Assembly: GCA_907165065.1 (NCBI GenBank)
Contig: OU015539.1
Span: 17,452,816-17,516,815 of the forward strand
Direction: 5' to 3'
Length of the DNA: 64,000 bases
Origin: Caprimulgus europaeus
Lineage: Eukaryota; Chordata; Aves; Caprimulgiformes; Caprimulgidae
The position numbers were made by a program, and so were the translations under genes. Shown here in pieces: positions 10,208 to 20,439 of this stretch. How positions within the stretch are numbered: the stretch's first letter is position 1; each line of letters starts with the position of its first letter. The notes beneath the pieces are model-generated. The model made no database searches, was not told where the DNA came from, and saw only the letters and a list, made by a program, of their open reading frames with translations.

Positions 10208-11339
10208 AATTACCAAAGAGGCTTTAACATATAAGAAAGGAGGAAGGAGAGGAAACAAATGAAAAAAGTAGCAATTTAGGGTGTCAAATTCCAACAAGTT
10301 TTAACGTTTTTGTTCTTCCAGAAAATCCACACTACTCATCTCACTTTTGAGAATCAGCACCGTGCAAGGCATCTTTTATCACATTTTGGGGTATAATGAA
10401 GAAATCCCAAATCACTTTTCCCATAAAGATCCTATACACTTATAGGAGAAGAGCTATAATGAAACTATCGATCTCTGGGGTTAAACAGTCCACACAAATG
10501 AACATCAACAGGAAAAAAAGAATCTCAAACCAATTCATCAATTTTATAGTTTCCATTTTCTGGCAGAATATCAAATTATTATAAATAGCAGTTATAATGC
10601 AGAAACTCCAGGTCTCTCTGTTACTCTTCAAGAAGTACAGCCAGGCTGTGGGTCCTGCTTCAGCAGGAAGGGAGGGGAAGGACCTGACAGCTGATAAAAT
10701 CGCTGCCACTCTGGAGCAGGGCTCTGGGGAGATTGCCCAGGGAGGAGGGAGGGGAAGCCATGCTCTGAGGTGTAGCTCTGGCTTAGATCCCAAGCTAACC
10801 CCCTGACAAACCTGCTGCTCTTGCATGCAGACAGAAACCAAACAAAAAGACACCCACAAACATGCATTTCCTTCCTCTTCTTCGGCAGCCTCAAGGGGTA
10901 CTAATCAGAAATAATTATCACCATTATCCACCCAAAATGCACGTGCACGAGACAGACCAACACCTGCACAGCTGCCAAGAGCCAGGATGCAATCACAGTG
11001 CAGGACAGTGTGATGGTGTGATGTCCCTGTCACCTCCAACTGATCTTTATTTCCCATAGCCCCATACAAGTGATCACCACCAGTGGTGACCATCACGGAT
11101 GTTCTCTGGTCGGGACAGCTGCATCCAGCTCGGGGGAGATGGATCACAGCACCAGAGCCAAGGGCTGTCCTGGGCAACTTGCTCCAACAGCACAGGGCTG
11201 AGCATCCACCGACCAAAACACGGCTGGTGGGCAAACATGAGTGCAGGTCAATGATCTCACTCATCAGTAGTGGCCAGCCCAGGCCCATGGAGCTCTCCTG
11301 GAGCAACAGCAGCTGCACACCAGGATCTCCCCTTGAGCA

Positions 11340-11789
11340 GGGACCCCTCAAGGTCACTCCTGGAGGCTGAGAGATTCCTTGGCACAACAGGTCCTCGGTC
11401 AGTGACTGACAGCTGCTGAACTGCAAAACCTGAGCTGAGTGACAGAAAGGATTGATTGCACACACATATACATATATATATGGAATCCCTTATATATACT
11501 CCATATATATATATATATATGTATCATCCTTTAGATATAAACCACTGACCAAGTCTAGGGTTAGGATTGGATCCAGCCACACCTGGACTCCTCTCTGAGA
11601 AGGAGTTTAGAGAGCAAGGGGGTCCTTTCTGAAGCTCGTGACTCAGTGGGAGGATCCCCCTGAGAGCTTTGTCTGACCCTGTCCTCTCTGCAGTAAATAA
11701 TCCAGTGACCTCGCCAGCGAATCCTGAATGTCACATCAACCTCTGAACTGGGTTAATTCACTATTTTATGTCAATAATATATCGTTACA
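11340..11789 (+). mobile_element. LTR-like element, avian ERV type (left edge undefined)
   Basis: The order of blocks matches an avian endogenous retrovirus LTR as I remember the family. There is a U3-like part (GAGAGATTCCTTGGCAC ... GAAAGGATTGATTGCA), an AT-rich hairpin, and GGACTCCTCTCTGAGAAGG. A CTCTGCAGTAAATAATCC stretch at the R/U5 position follows. The end is ATATCGTTACA at 11789, which is a proper CA terminus. A TGTATC at 11520 could be an internal or alternative left end. No clean target duplication is visible. It reads as an old solo LTR or fragment. Confidence 0.45.
11461..11525. repeat. AT microsatellite forming an inverted repeat
   Basis: The arms at 11468-11484 (ATAC, AT run, GGA) and 11500-11524 (TCC, AT run, GTAT) are reverse complements around a loop of about 15 bases. 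The flanking ATAC/GTAT and GGA/TCC caps show that it is more than a plain AT run. Confidence 0.75.
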
Positions 11790-13500
11790 CCTCTCTTAAT
11801 GAGTGAAGTGCGACTCTCTGTCCACGACAGACAGTTGGTACCTACAGGCTCCATTTGTGTTCATGTCACCACAACGTTACGCCCAGTGCCCTAAGAAGTC
11901 TTTCCCACTGGACAGGGGTGAGATGGTTACAGAATCAACCCCACTCAGGAGGCAGAGGCTGAGAACTGATCCACCTGCAACTGATGCAAATCCAGAGTGC
12001 CATCAAAGGAATCTGCCATCAGCTCCAGAGTGCCATCAAAGGAAACTGCCATCAATTCCAGAGTGCCACCAAGGAAAAGCTCAAGCTGTGACATTTGCAC
12101 TTACTCCCATTTCAAAGAGGAAAACTGGAAGCAGCATCAATCAGCCTCTGCTTGGGGCTTGCACTGCTGCAGCCACATCACTTGGTGGCTCGAGGTACAG
12201 TCAGGACACTCAAGAATTATCACTATATATCTTATTTCTTTTACCATTTCCTAAAGCATTTGCTCTGAGCTATCACTGAAAAAGGACACCGTGCTAACGT
12301 TGCTCTGACTCCAAAGTGCCTGTCTTCATCAACCCAAGACCTTACAACACAGCTATTTCATCTCTAACTATCTGAAGGCATTGCCATGGAGAGGTGCACT
12401 ACAGAAACCAAACGTGCCAGGAATATTAAGGGCATTCATTTTTGTGTACCAAAGAATTGTCCATCAGTGAAATGTGAAGGTGTGCATGTGCTGCTGCTGC
12501 AGATGTTAGCAGGAAAGCTTCATGCTCCTCACAACAGAAACACCAAATGCCCTGCAACAATAAAATGCCAAACCAGCAATAAAGAATGCCAATGCTTCAA
12601 ATTCACTTCCCATGTGTTTACTTTTAATTTTGGCTTCTTTCTTTATTACATGTTACTTGTCAGAAAATGCAAAATGCATCAAATCAGGGGCTTCTTTCAG
12701 AAATCCTTGTAGATATTGTCCTTAAATTCTTTTTTAGATCACAATTTGGTTTTCCCATCTTAATTTCTTCCCTTTTTCTCTCTATTTCACTCTCCTACAC
12801 CAAGAACTAAAATGTCAGCAATCTCTATAAAAATATATATACAAACAAGGAATGTCATAGCACCTACTGAAAAAAAAGAATAATCTCCTGGGTTACCACA
12901 TTCACGTAACTGCCCCTAGTTTGGTTCCTTAGAACACAAACGGGGAGGAAATGGAGGAATGGAATGGAATCACACATGCAGCATTTAATGGAAAACAAAC
13001 CCCAAAATTACTCTTCTTCCTCAGGGAATTCAGTTTTCAACAGGGCATGTGAAAAATGCTATCTAGCTATTTTGTAGCAGGTACCTTCCTCACCATCAAG
13101 TCTCCTTTCCCAAGTGGCGGTGGCCATGCTAGAACACTTCACAGTACCTCAGGCTCTCCAGAGAGGAACACCAAGGAACTGACAGATTTTCTGGTATTTG
13201 TGAGAATCAGCCACTGATTCACTGTGGCATCTCCACACTCCAACTGTTCCCCAGGGAAATCCACTAAAATATGTCACATTTCCCCAGGGCTGCCACACCT
13301 CTGGGAGCCGAGGCCGTGCACAGTGAGCACAGCAGCGTGCAGGGAGCTCAGGGTTTTCCAGAGGGGGGTAGAAGATGGAGGACAGCTCTGTGTCAGCTCA
13401 AAGCTGCTGCTTTTTTGTGATTTATCATCTATGCTTCTGAATCAGGACAGCTAATGTCCTCAGTTCTGACCAAAGGGCACCAAAATGTGGCTGGTGAAAG
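11790..13500. other. unique DNA with one minisatellite
   Basis: A 33-base tandem repeat lies at 11992-12078. Otherwise this is AT-rich unique sequence. A 158-codon open frame (11803-12279) runs through the repeat and has no recognisable domain. Confidence 0.4.
11992..12078. repeat. 33-base tandem repeat, about 2.6 copies
   Basis: The units at 11992-12024 and 12025-12057 are nearly identical (CCAGAGTGCCATCAAAGGAA then CTGCCATCA). A partial third copy runs to about 12078. Because 33 is a multiple of three, the plus-strand frame across it repeats PECHQRxLPSx. Confidence 0.85.
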
Positions 13501-13501
13501 A

Positions 13502-14314
13502 TCTGGACAGTCTGGATCGATGGGCCAAGGCCAACCGTATGAGGTTCAACCAGGCCAAGTGCCAGGTCCTGCACTTGGGTCACAACAACCCCCTGTAATG
13601 CTCCAGGCTTGGGGAGGAGTGGCTGGAGGGCTGCCTGGTGGAAAAGGACCTGAGGGTGTCGGTCAGCAGCAGCTGAACATGAGTTAGCAGAGTGCCCAGG
13701 TGGCCAAGAAGGCCAAGGGCATCCTGGCCTGGATCAGCACCAGTGTGGCCAGTAGGAGCAGGGAAGTTCTCTTCCCCCTGCACTGGGCACTGGTGAGGCC
13801 GCAGCTCGAGTGCTGGGTTCAGTGTTGGGCCCCTGACTCCAAGAAGGACGTGGAGGTGCTGGAGCGTGTCCAGAGAAGGGAACGGAGCTGGGGAAGGGTC
13901 TGGAGCACAAGTGTGCTGAGTTCCCGGCTGAGGAACTGGGGGTGTTGAGCCTGGAGAAAAGGAGGCTGAGGGGAGACCTTCTGGCTCTGTCCAAGTCCCT
14001 GCAAGGAGGGTGCAGAGGGGTGGGGGTGGGTCTGTTCAACCAAGGACCAAGGGACAGGACAAGAGGAAATGGGCTCCAGTTGTGGCCAGGGCAGTTGAGA
14101 TGGGATGTGAGGAAGAATTTCTTTGCTGAAAGGGTTCTGAGGCATTGGAAGGGGTTGCCCAGGGCAGTGGTGGAGTCCCCATCCCTGGAGGGATTGAAGA
14201 GTCGTGTAGACACAGTGCTGAGGGACATGGGTCAGTGGGCATGGTGGTGTTGGGTTGACAGTTGGACTTGATGATCTTAGCAGTCTTTTCCAGCCTTAAT
14301 GATTCTATGCTCTT
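13502..14314 (+). mobile_element. CR1 LINE, 3' portion (about 810 bases)
   Basis: It encodes recognisable ORF2 C-terminal pieces in shifted frames: GILAWISTSVASRSREVLFP, VRPQLECWVQCWAP and [11 protein letters not shown]. After these come the 3' UTR, the GGTTGACAGTTGGACTTGATG block, and the tail ATGATTCTATGCTCTT. The 5' truncation lies within the GATCGATGGGCC region. The subfamily differs from the copy at 7.6 kb. Confidence 0.93.
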
Positions 14315-14319
14315 ACCTG

Positions 14320-16495
14320 GGAAAGCTAAATGGATTACGCACAGTGTAGACATAGGGATCAATAACTGAAGCTGAGATCAAAGGAGACAGAGGAGCCTTG
14401 ATCACAGCAGGACATCTTTCATCTGATGGATCCAATCTGGAAAGGGTATCTCTCAAAGGGGTATGTTGTATCCCACCAGTTTTACAGCAGCACACAACGT
14501 AACACTCCCTACCCAAGAAAGAAATCTGAGAGATCCAGCCAAGGTTCAGCAGGACTCTGCGAAAGCCTCATCACCTGGAAGTGGGATTCAAGACAGACCC
14601 AGCAGCAGCCAGTTCAGGGGATCAGATGGGCAGCAGCTACCTGAAGACAGCAGGTCCCTAGGAAAGCAGAGGTACTGGAAGGAGAACCTAAAGGTTAATG
14701 TCACCACATGCACATCACACAACAGCCTCACCCAGACGTACCCTGTGGCTCCTGGCAAAGCGGCTCCTGACAGGTAGGAATGCACATGCTCTTCTCCTCC
14801 AAGTGTTCACCACCCACATCAAAGTGTCCTTAGGAGGTAAATTCTGAATGTGCCCCTATCACAATTACTCTCCACTGATTATTTTTTTCCCCTGAAGTTT
14901 ACAGGTTCTCAGAGACCGGCTGTTCTCTCTAGGTGATTTATCAGCTGATTTACCAAAACACAACACCCCTCCCTGTAAATCATCCCTTCCAAATGTCTTT
15001 AGATCATCAAAGCTCCCGACACACAATTACTCATGTGTTAGTAGTAAACACCATGCCTAACAAGGCATTATGCCATTAGGTACCTAGCTCACAAGCTTAT
15101 GGAAAAGCCACTGACTAACAGGCAATAAAATACACACCCAATTTCTTCAGCTTGTGCAGTCACCCACCTTCTCTGCAAAAAAGACATCATTTCCACAGGA
15201 GTGCAGAAAATACTTTATGATGACTATTATTATTTCTTCAGAAAAGTAATTTACACAGGAGACCATGGATTCAGAAAGGCACTTCAGCACATACTTAACT
15301 GAGCAACTGAGGAGCCCCACCTCATCCACAACCCACAAACCAGGGGCTGAGAACCAAGGGGCTCCCTGTTGCTGTCTGCTGAGGCAAGCCAAGGCTTTGC
15401 TGCACTTCTTCCCCTCAGCTGAGACACCCTAAGACAAAGATATTTCCTGGTCCACTGACTAACTGCAACTGGGAACGCTCCTCCAGACCAAATTACTCTC
15501 TTTAGTAGGAGAGAAACAAGCAACCTCTCTCAAATATTAGCAGTTTGCCATTTCTGGGGTGTCCTGCATACTTAGCAACGTGCTCTCCACAGTTACAAAA
15601 ATCATAATGTCACCTTGGGGTCTGGGCAGCAAGAAAAACTCATTATTCTTCTCCTTGTACTCCAGAAAACACAAAACTGAAAAGAAAGTCATATTCCTGC
15701 AGGCCAGTGGAAGAACTTCCAAACACACATGTTTCCCCCTCCACTCACAAAGCCCTTTGGGGATCAGTGACAACATGCCAAGGCATGTCCAGCCCCTGTT
15801 CTGGAGAAATAAGAACCAGAATCAGTAATTAATGAAAGCTGGAGTCATCCAGTGTTAAAGTTTCTGTAACAAACTGAGCTGCATGGAGGTGAACGCACTT
15901 TCCCACTGCATGGATCATAAATGAACAGCTTCAGTCACTTTGCCATTTGGAATAAAATACTTCTGTTCATTTTCTCACCTCCTATTTGTTCTATCATTGT
16001 CACAGAGCCTGGTATTTAAATCTTCCCTGAGTTCCTTGGCATCTAACAAAGATCTGCCAAACCTAACTTCTGGCCCTGCTTCCCAGTTCAGCATGGACCC
16101 ATGGATGCTTGATTCCTCATAAACCCTAGTTTTTCCTAAAAGCGGTAATTTGCAGCAAAGATGCATCACTGTGCTCCATCCTCAAGCCCTGGTGATTGTC
16201 AGAGCTCCAGCCACTTCTGTGGAAGGCGACGGATTGATCCCTGCTGAGGAGCCAGCCTGGTTACTGAAGGGCTACGAGGATTGTTGGGCTCAAGTAGTTT
16301 GCATCACACCAGCACTGAGCCTGGCAATGCCCTGGATCAGTGTTCCTTGAGAGACTTAGACACAGATAACGACGACACCAAACGAGCGTGGGAGCGACGT
16401 CAAGGCGGTGAGTAAAGAACGTGAGTGGATTTCCTGAGCGCTGCCCACCTTTCCCCTGGCACAGACAAAGACTCGCTGTCAAGATTTCCTATTAA
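14320..16495. other. unique DNA, no gene recognised
   Basis: No repeat family seen. A CpG-containing stretch at 16.37-16.42 kb ends in a plus-strand donor (GTGAGTAAAG). A minus-strand splice-bounded segment lies at 15979-16042. Confidence 0.35.
15979..16042 (-). other. candidate 64-base exon (speculative)
   Basis: On the minus strand the acceptor GGCAGATCTTTGTTAG ends at 16043 and a good donor (GAG then GTGAGA) follows 15979. One frame is open throughout and reads AKELREDLNTRLCDNDRT, charged and protein-like. The other two frames have stops. It is in phase with the candidates at 18005 and 4529. No family is recognised. Confidence 0.18.
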
Positions 16496-16499
16496 ACCT

Positions 16500-16740
16500 T
16501 TACAACATTAAGACCCGAATGTGCTGGAAATAACCCAATGCAATGTATTGGAAAATTGTTAAGCCATAATCATTTTAGCTAAGAACATCGTCTTTATGAC
16601 AGCTCCACCATTTTCATTACAACTTTGGCAAACACGGAAAGCTTTTTACTCCCCATTTAACAGCTATTTTTGTCAAGGCCAGCACTGCTATTAATATTAC
16701 AGTATTAGAGGTTCTGGCTGCATTTTAATCAGAACTAGTC
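16500..16740. promoter_or_regulatory. candidate conserved non-coding element
   Basis: An AT-rich, repeat-free block of high word complexity. It contains homeodomain-like words (TTAATATTAC, TTTTAATCAG) and sits directly upstream of a strong plus-strand acceptor. This profile is typical of conserved enhancers, but conservation cannot be seen from one genome. Confidence 0.25.
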
Positions 16741-16758
16741 TCTCCTTTTTCTGTCTAG

Positions 16759-16911
16759 GTAGAAGAAAAGGGTTGTGACTTACCAGCTCGCCTGGCTGCC
16801 GCTGCGGTGGGCACCCATCTGCATCCCGAGGAGCAGCACAAGGAACAGGCAATTCTATCTGTGGCACTCGAGTCTCTGATTTTCCCTCAAGGCAACAGAG
16901 TATCTAACCAG
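16759..16911 (+). CDS. candidate 153-base internal exon of an unrecognised gene
   Basis: A textbook acceptor (CTCTCCTTTTTCTGTCTAG) ends at 16758 and a good donor (CAG then GTAAAT) starts at 16912. Exactly one of three frames is open. It spans 51 codons with phase 0 at both ends, starting VEEKGCDLPARLAAAAVG and ending ALESLIFPQGNRVSNQ. Codon use looks ordinary for a vertebrate gene, with a soluble charged middle. I do not recognise the protein. The reverse strand also has a strong donor (GTAAGT, complement of 16778-16783) and an open frame, so the strand is not certain. A cassette exon or a chance pseudo-exon are both possible. Confidence 0.28.
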
Positions 16912-17190
16912 GTAAATGACTCTGGGGAGACCCAAAGGGGGAAAATACAACAAGCTCTTGACTAACGTGATACATCTGCTGCAAAAAAGACCAGGCATTC
17001 TGGTGGAGCTTGCAGTGACGCTGGAGCTCGTTGCTGTGTGTCTGTAATCTCCTTCCTGCAGCTGCCACTGAACAGCAACTCTCCACCCTGAGATCCAGCT
17101 GACAAGCAGGCCACACAGTTTGAACGTTTCCAGAGTCTGAGCTTTGTTAATCACAGTAAAAAAATTAGTGTTGAGGTTGGCACCTCCAGT

Positions 17191-17280
17191 ATCACAGAAT
17201 CATTAAGGTTGGAAAAGACCTCTGAGATCATCCAGTCCAACTATCAACTCATCACCACCATGCCCACTAAACCATGGCCC
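17191..17280 (-). mobile_element. CR1 LINE, 3'-end fragment
   Basis: The inverted tail ATCACAGAATCATTAAGG is followed by TTGGAAAAGACCTCTGAG and ATCATCCAGTCCAACTAT, the classic CR1 3' UTR block in a subfamily not seen elsewhere in this window. Confidence 0.9.
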
Positions 17281-17284
17281 TGCT

Positions 17285-18390
17285 GGGGACCCTTAAATGA
17301 CAACATATGACTTTAGATCTATGCAGCACATAAAAGGATGCTCCTGCATGGTAAACAAAACTCAGAATTCAATGTTTTAAAAGGAAGAAAGTAAGCCAAC
17401 TGGAAAGGCAGTAGTTGATTTCTGCCTAGCTAGAAACTGTTGGTGAGATTCATGTTTAAGACATCAGATAAGGCATTTTCATTTCAATCTGCCTCAGTTT
17501 ATTCCCTTGTCCCCTCTCACATTCTTCAGTGGCCCCCAGTAGCAACTTCACAATAATATACCCATAGTGGATGTGCATACGTCTCTTTAGCCTGCTGAAC
17601 ACACACACAATGCAATACTAAAAGCCCAATAAAACAACCAGTTTTAAGAGTCCTAACTTGCAAAGATCCTCCACACCACAGCATTAACCCTGCAAATACA
17701 CTCTTCATTCATTCTCTAGTCAGAGCCGTTAGCAGGCACGTGACTGTGGTCATCCCACTGCGCTCTCAGAACTGGCAACAGCTGATATACACAAAAAAAA
17801 CTCCCTACAACTCATGAATATCCAAGCTTTCCCCATAAATTAACCTGAAGTCCTTACAGACACTTAGTTAACCCAGGTATGCTCTGGCAAAACAAGATTT
17901 CCCGTAACCTGCAGCTCTTGCTACACGGGAAGCATTGATTTTCAGATGCTGGGCTGCCTTTGAAAATGTTTTCTAGGAGAAGACTTTCCACCACCCTGGC
18001 TCACCAGGACAGAGAGGGTTCTGATAACTGTGCATCACCCCAAACAGGCAACACTGAGGAAAAAAAAAATCAAAATCAAGTCAGAGCTAGAAGGCAGACA
18101 CTGTCAATGGGAAGAGAAGACATTCACCTGCTCCTGCTGCTTGCTTATGCTTTACAGTATGTTCCATGCAAACCTCTGTAAAGGGATAGGGGGGAAATAA
18201 AAAGAGCTTTAAAACACCAAAAATAAACAACATGCCACATAAGAACATTTCAGACAGGTCTGAATACAAGCTGAATTTTTTTCCAGCTGGATATCTACAC
18301 TGATGTGAAAAGTACTTAAAAATTACAGCTATTTCCAGCTCTGCTTGAGAAGAGTTGCAATGACATCCTTAGCTTACACCTCAGGGTGGG
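17285..18390. other. unique DNA, no gene recognised
   Basis: AT-rich unique sequence. A minus-strand splice-bounded segment at 18005-18053 is listed separately. Confidence 0.4.
18005..18053 (-). other. candidate 49-base exon (speculative)
   Basis: On the minus strand an excellent acceptor (TTTTTTTTTCCTCAG) ends at 18054 and a GTGAGC donor follows 18005. Two frames are open, reading CCLFGVMHSYQNPLCP and LPVWGDAQLSEPSLS. No family is recognised. Confidence 0.13.
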
Positions 18391-18541
18391 GCTGGGTCGA
18401 TGGGCTGAGGACAACTGGATGAGGTTCAACCAGACAAAGTGCCAGGTCCTGCACTTGGGTCACACCAACCCCACACAACGCTCCAGGCTTGGGGAGGAGT
18501 GGGGGGAGAGCTGCCTGGTGGAAAAGGACCTGGGGGTGGCT
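18391..18541 (+). mobile_element. CR1 LINE, internal fragment
   Basis: A 150-base piece matching the 5' part of the copy at 13.5 kb (GGTCCTGCACTTGGGTCACA, CTCCAGGCTTGGGGAGGAG). Both ends are missing, so it has been truncated at the 3' side too, by deletion or rearrangement. Confidence 0.88.
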
Positions 18542-18544
18542 GCA

Positions 18545-19420
18545 GGAGAAGGCAGCCACCTTCAACTTCTGCTAGGCTGGTCCAGGTTGCCCAGGTTAAG
18601 CACAATTTTGCCAATAGATTCCCAGCTCCAGGCTACTGCTACCTCACAGCCACCTCTGCACAGGGAACACAAACCCTCTCCATCTCACCAGGGCGCACAG
18701 GGTTCTTGCTCCACAAACGTCACGGCAGCAGGGACCACCCAGTGGGAAAACACAAAGAACCAGCTTTCTCAGGAGACAAACTTCCCACTTCTTTATTCCC
18801 ACAAACAATAAAAGTTGCTGATAAAGCTGAGGAAAATGGTCAGAGTTCTGCATGAAATACAGCCTGGTATGTGCTGAGCAAAGCATTCAAACCCAAACGT
18901 TCTCAGACCAGCTCCACCACCTCCAGCAACGCTCCAGCAAGACGGACGCAGAGCAAGACCCGGCCGCCTTTCCAGCCCAGATAATTCAAGGTTTCCAGTG
19001 TTTCTAGAAGTGCAAATTTATCTTGACAGCCATAAATTCATTTCAAGAGTGATGACAATTAAAGAAATGTAATCTGCCACGCTGCAGGGTTTTATTTGAT
19101 TTGATAATGCGTTGATATATATATATACACACAAGAATGAAAAGCATATTTTGACATTTAAAGCCATCCCAGCTTGTCTGTGCCACACAGCCCAAGCTGC
19201 CATGAGAAATGTGGGAGTGCTGCAAAGTTTTTAGATAACAACAACTTCTAATTAAAAGATGAAGTTGAATTTTTACCAAATTAGAGCACACACAGCTTCT
19301 CTCACACAAACATAAAAATGAAAAATATTTGGCTAACACTCCTTTTTCTGGCCAGTCATTTCCCCAGAGCCGAAACTGTGACTGACTGAGGGCTTTTCTT
19401 ATCCACTACAGTCTACTTTG
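18545..19420. other. unique DNA with a short AT/AC repeat
   Basis: Includes an (AT)n(AC)n run near 19113-19134. Nothing else recognised. Confidence 0.4.
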
Positions 19421-19422
19421 GA

Positions 19423-19557
19423 GGTTACAGCACCAGCCTGAGCTTCAGATGATTATGATTCAAACCCTGGCTCTGACACAAGCACTTCCCTACCTTTGGG
19501 TAAAGCATTTAACTGACACTTACTCTGCTTCCAGTCTGTAAAGTCGGGACAATCCAG
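19423..19557 (+). mobile_element. MIR-like SINE remnant
   Basis: It shows, in order, an A-box-like GGTTACAGCACC, a B-box-like GATTCAAACCCTGGCTCTGA, then ACCTTTGGGTAAAGCATTTA, then TCTGTAAAGTCGGGACAAT. This matches the MIR order 'GGTTCGAATCCTGGCTCTGCC ... CCTTGGGCAAGTCACTTAAC ... ATCTGTAAAATGGGGATAAT'. It is heavily diverged, so it is an ancient amniote SINE. Confidence 0.65.
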
Positions 19558-19559
19558 TT

Positions 19560-20336
19560 TCCTTTTCCAACACTTTGGGAATAGGGTAGGATGGCTTGGA
19601 TACTAGAGATGATCTCGGGCAGCACATGGCTCTCTGGAGGCTAGCTGCACCACCACCACCACATTGTTTGAAGCTGCCTGTGCTTTTGTGGCCTTCTAGT
19701 GATGCTCAGTCTCCTCAGCTGCTAAAATAACCACCATGAATGGATGGCTCTGATCTTAAGAATTATCAATGTATACACTAATACCCCTACCAAACTTGTA
19801 TGGAACTTTTGTAGGAGGAAAATGGACCTTTCTTCCGAGGTACATCTTCCAAGGATACAAGACAGAGGAGGAACATGCTTCTGTAACACAGTTCTGTAAC
19901 TACAACCACACTGCTCACACAGGAAGCACAACACACGTGTCTGATGAGAGTATGAGAAGAGGAACATTTGAAAAGCATCAGGATAATCCCATGTGTGTAC
20001 AGCTTCAAGAACATAATGGCTGGCAAGGGTAGGGCCACTCGCCTGCAACCCCCAGACAGCATCTGCAGGACCCTGCACAGCTATGGGCCATTCCACTCCC
20101 TGCAATGGGAAGGAGAGTGGACCACAGTGCTAGCTGTGGTCATGACTGACTATTCCTGCCAGCCATCATAACCCCACAGCAGCTAAATTAGTGGGGGAAG
20201 CACAAGCAGCCCTTCAGGTTATTTGCTGCATGACAGAGGAATGGGAGGGGGAAGCAACTATACCATGTCCTCCTGCACTCCCTTTTTCCTCTCCTTCTTT
20301 CTCAGGGATGGAAGAGACAGAAGAGTAGCTGCTCCC
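19560..20336. other. unique DNA, no gene recognised
   Basis: Nothing recognised apart from a CACCACCACCACCACA run near 19649. Confidence 0.4.
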
Positions 20337-20433
20337 TCCCCTTTCCTTTCCTTTCTCCTTTCTCCTTTCCTTTCTCCTTTCCTTTCTCCTCTCCTTTCTC
20401 CTCTCCTTTCTCCTCTCCTTTCTCCTCTCCTCT
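20337..20433. repeat. polypyrimidine minisatellite
   Basis: Nearly 100 bases of pure C/T made of TTTCCTTTCTCC and CTCCTTTCTC units. Periodicity changes from the left half (CCTTTCC) to the right half (TCTCCTCTCC). The minus strand reads as an Arg/Lys/Glu repeat that is not a real protein. Confidence 0.92.
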
Positions 20434-20439
20434 TTTGTA

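Larger units (their letters stand above)
8350..11335. other. mostly unique DNA
   Basis: No repeat family recognised apart from a small tandem duplication at 10167-10207. The block around 10.38-10.61 kb is AT-rich and repeat-free and could be a conserved non-coding element. Long open frames here (121 codons plus strand at 9059; 186 codons minus strand at 10905-11465) show no domain. Confidence 0.35.

Noticed and set aside
10905-11465. 186-codon minus-strand open frame
   Set aside because: It overlaps the LTR-like stretch, and no domain is visible.
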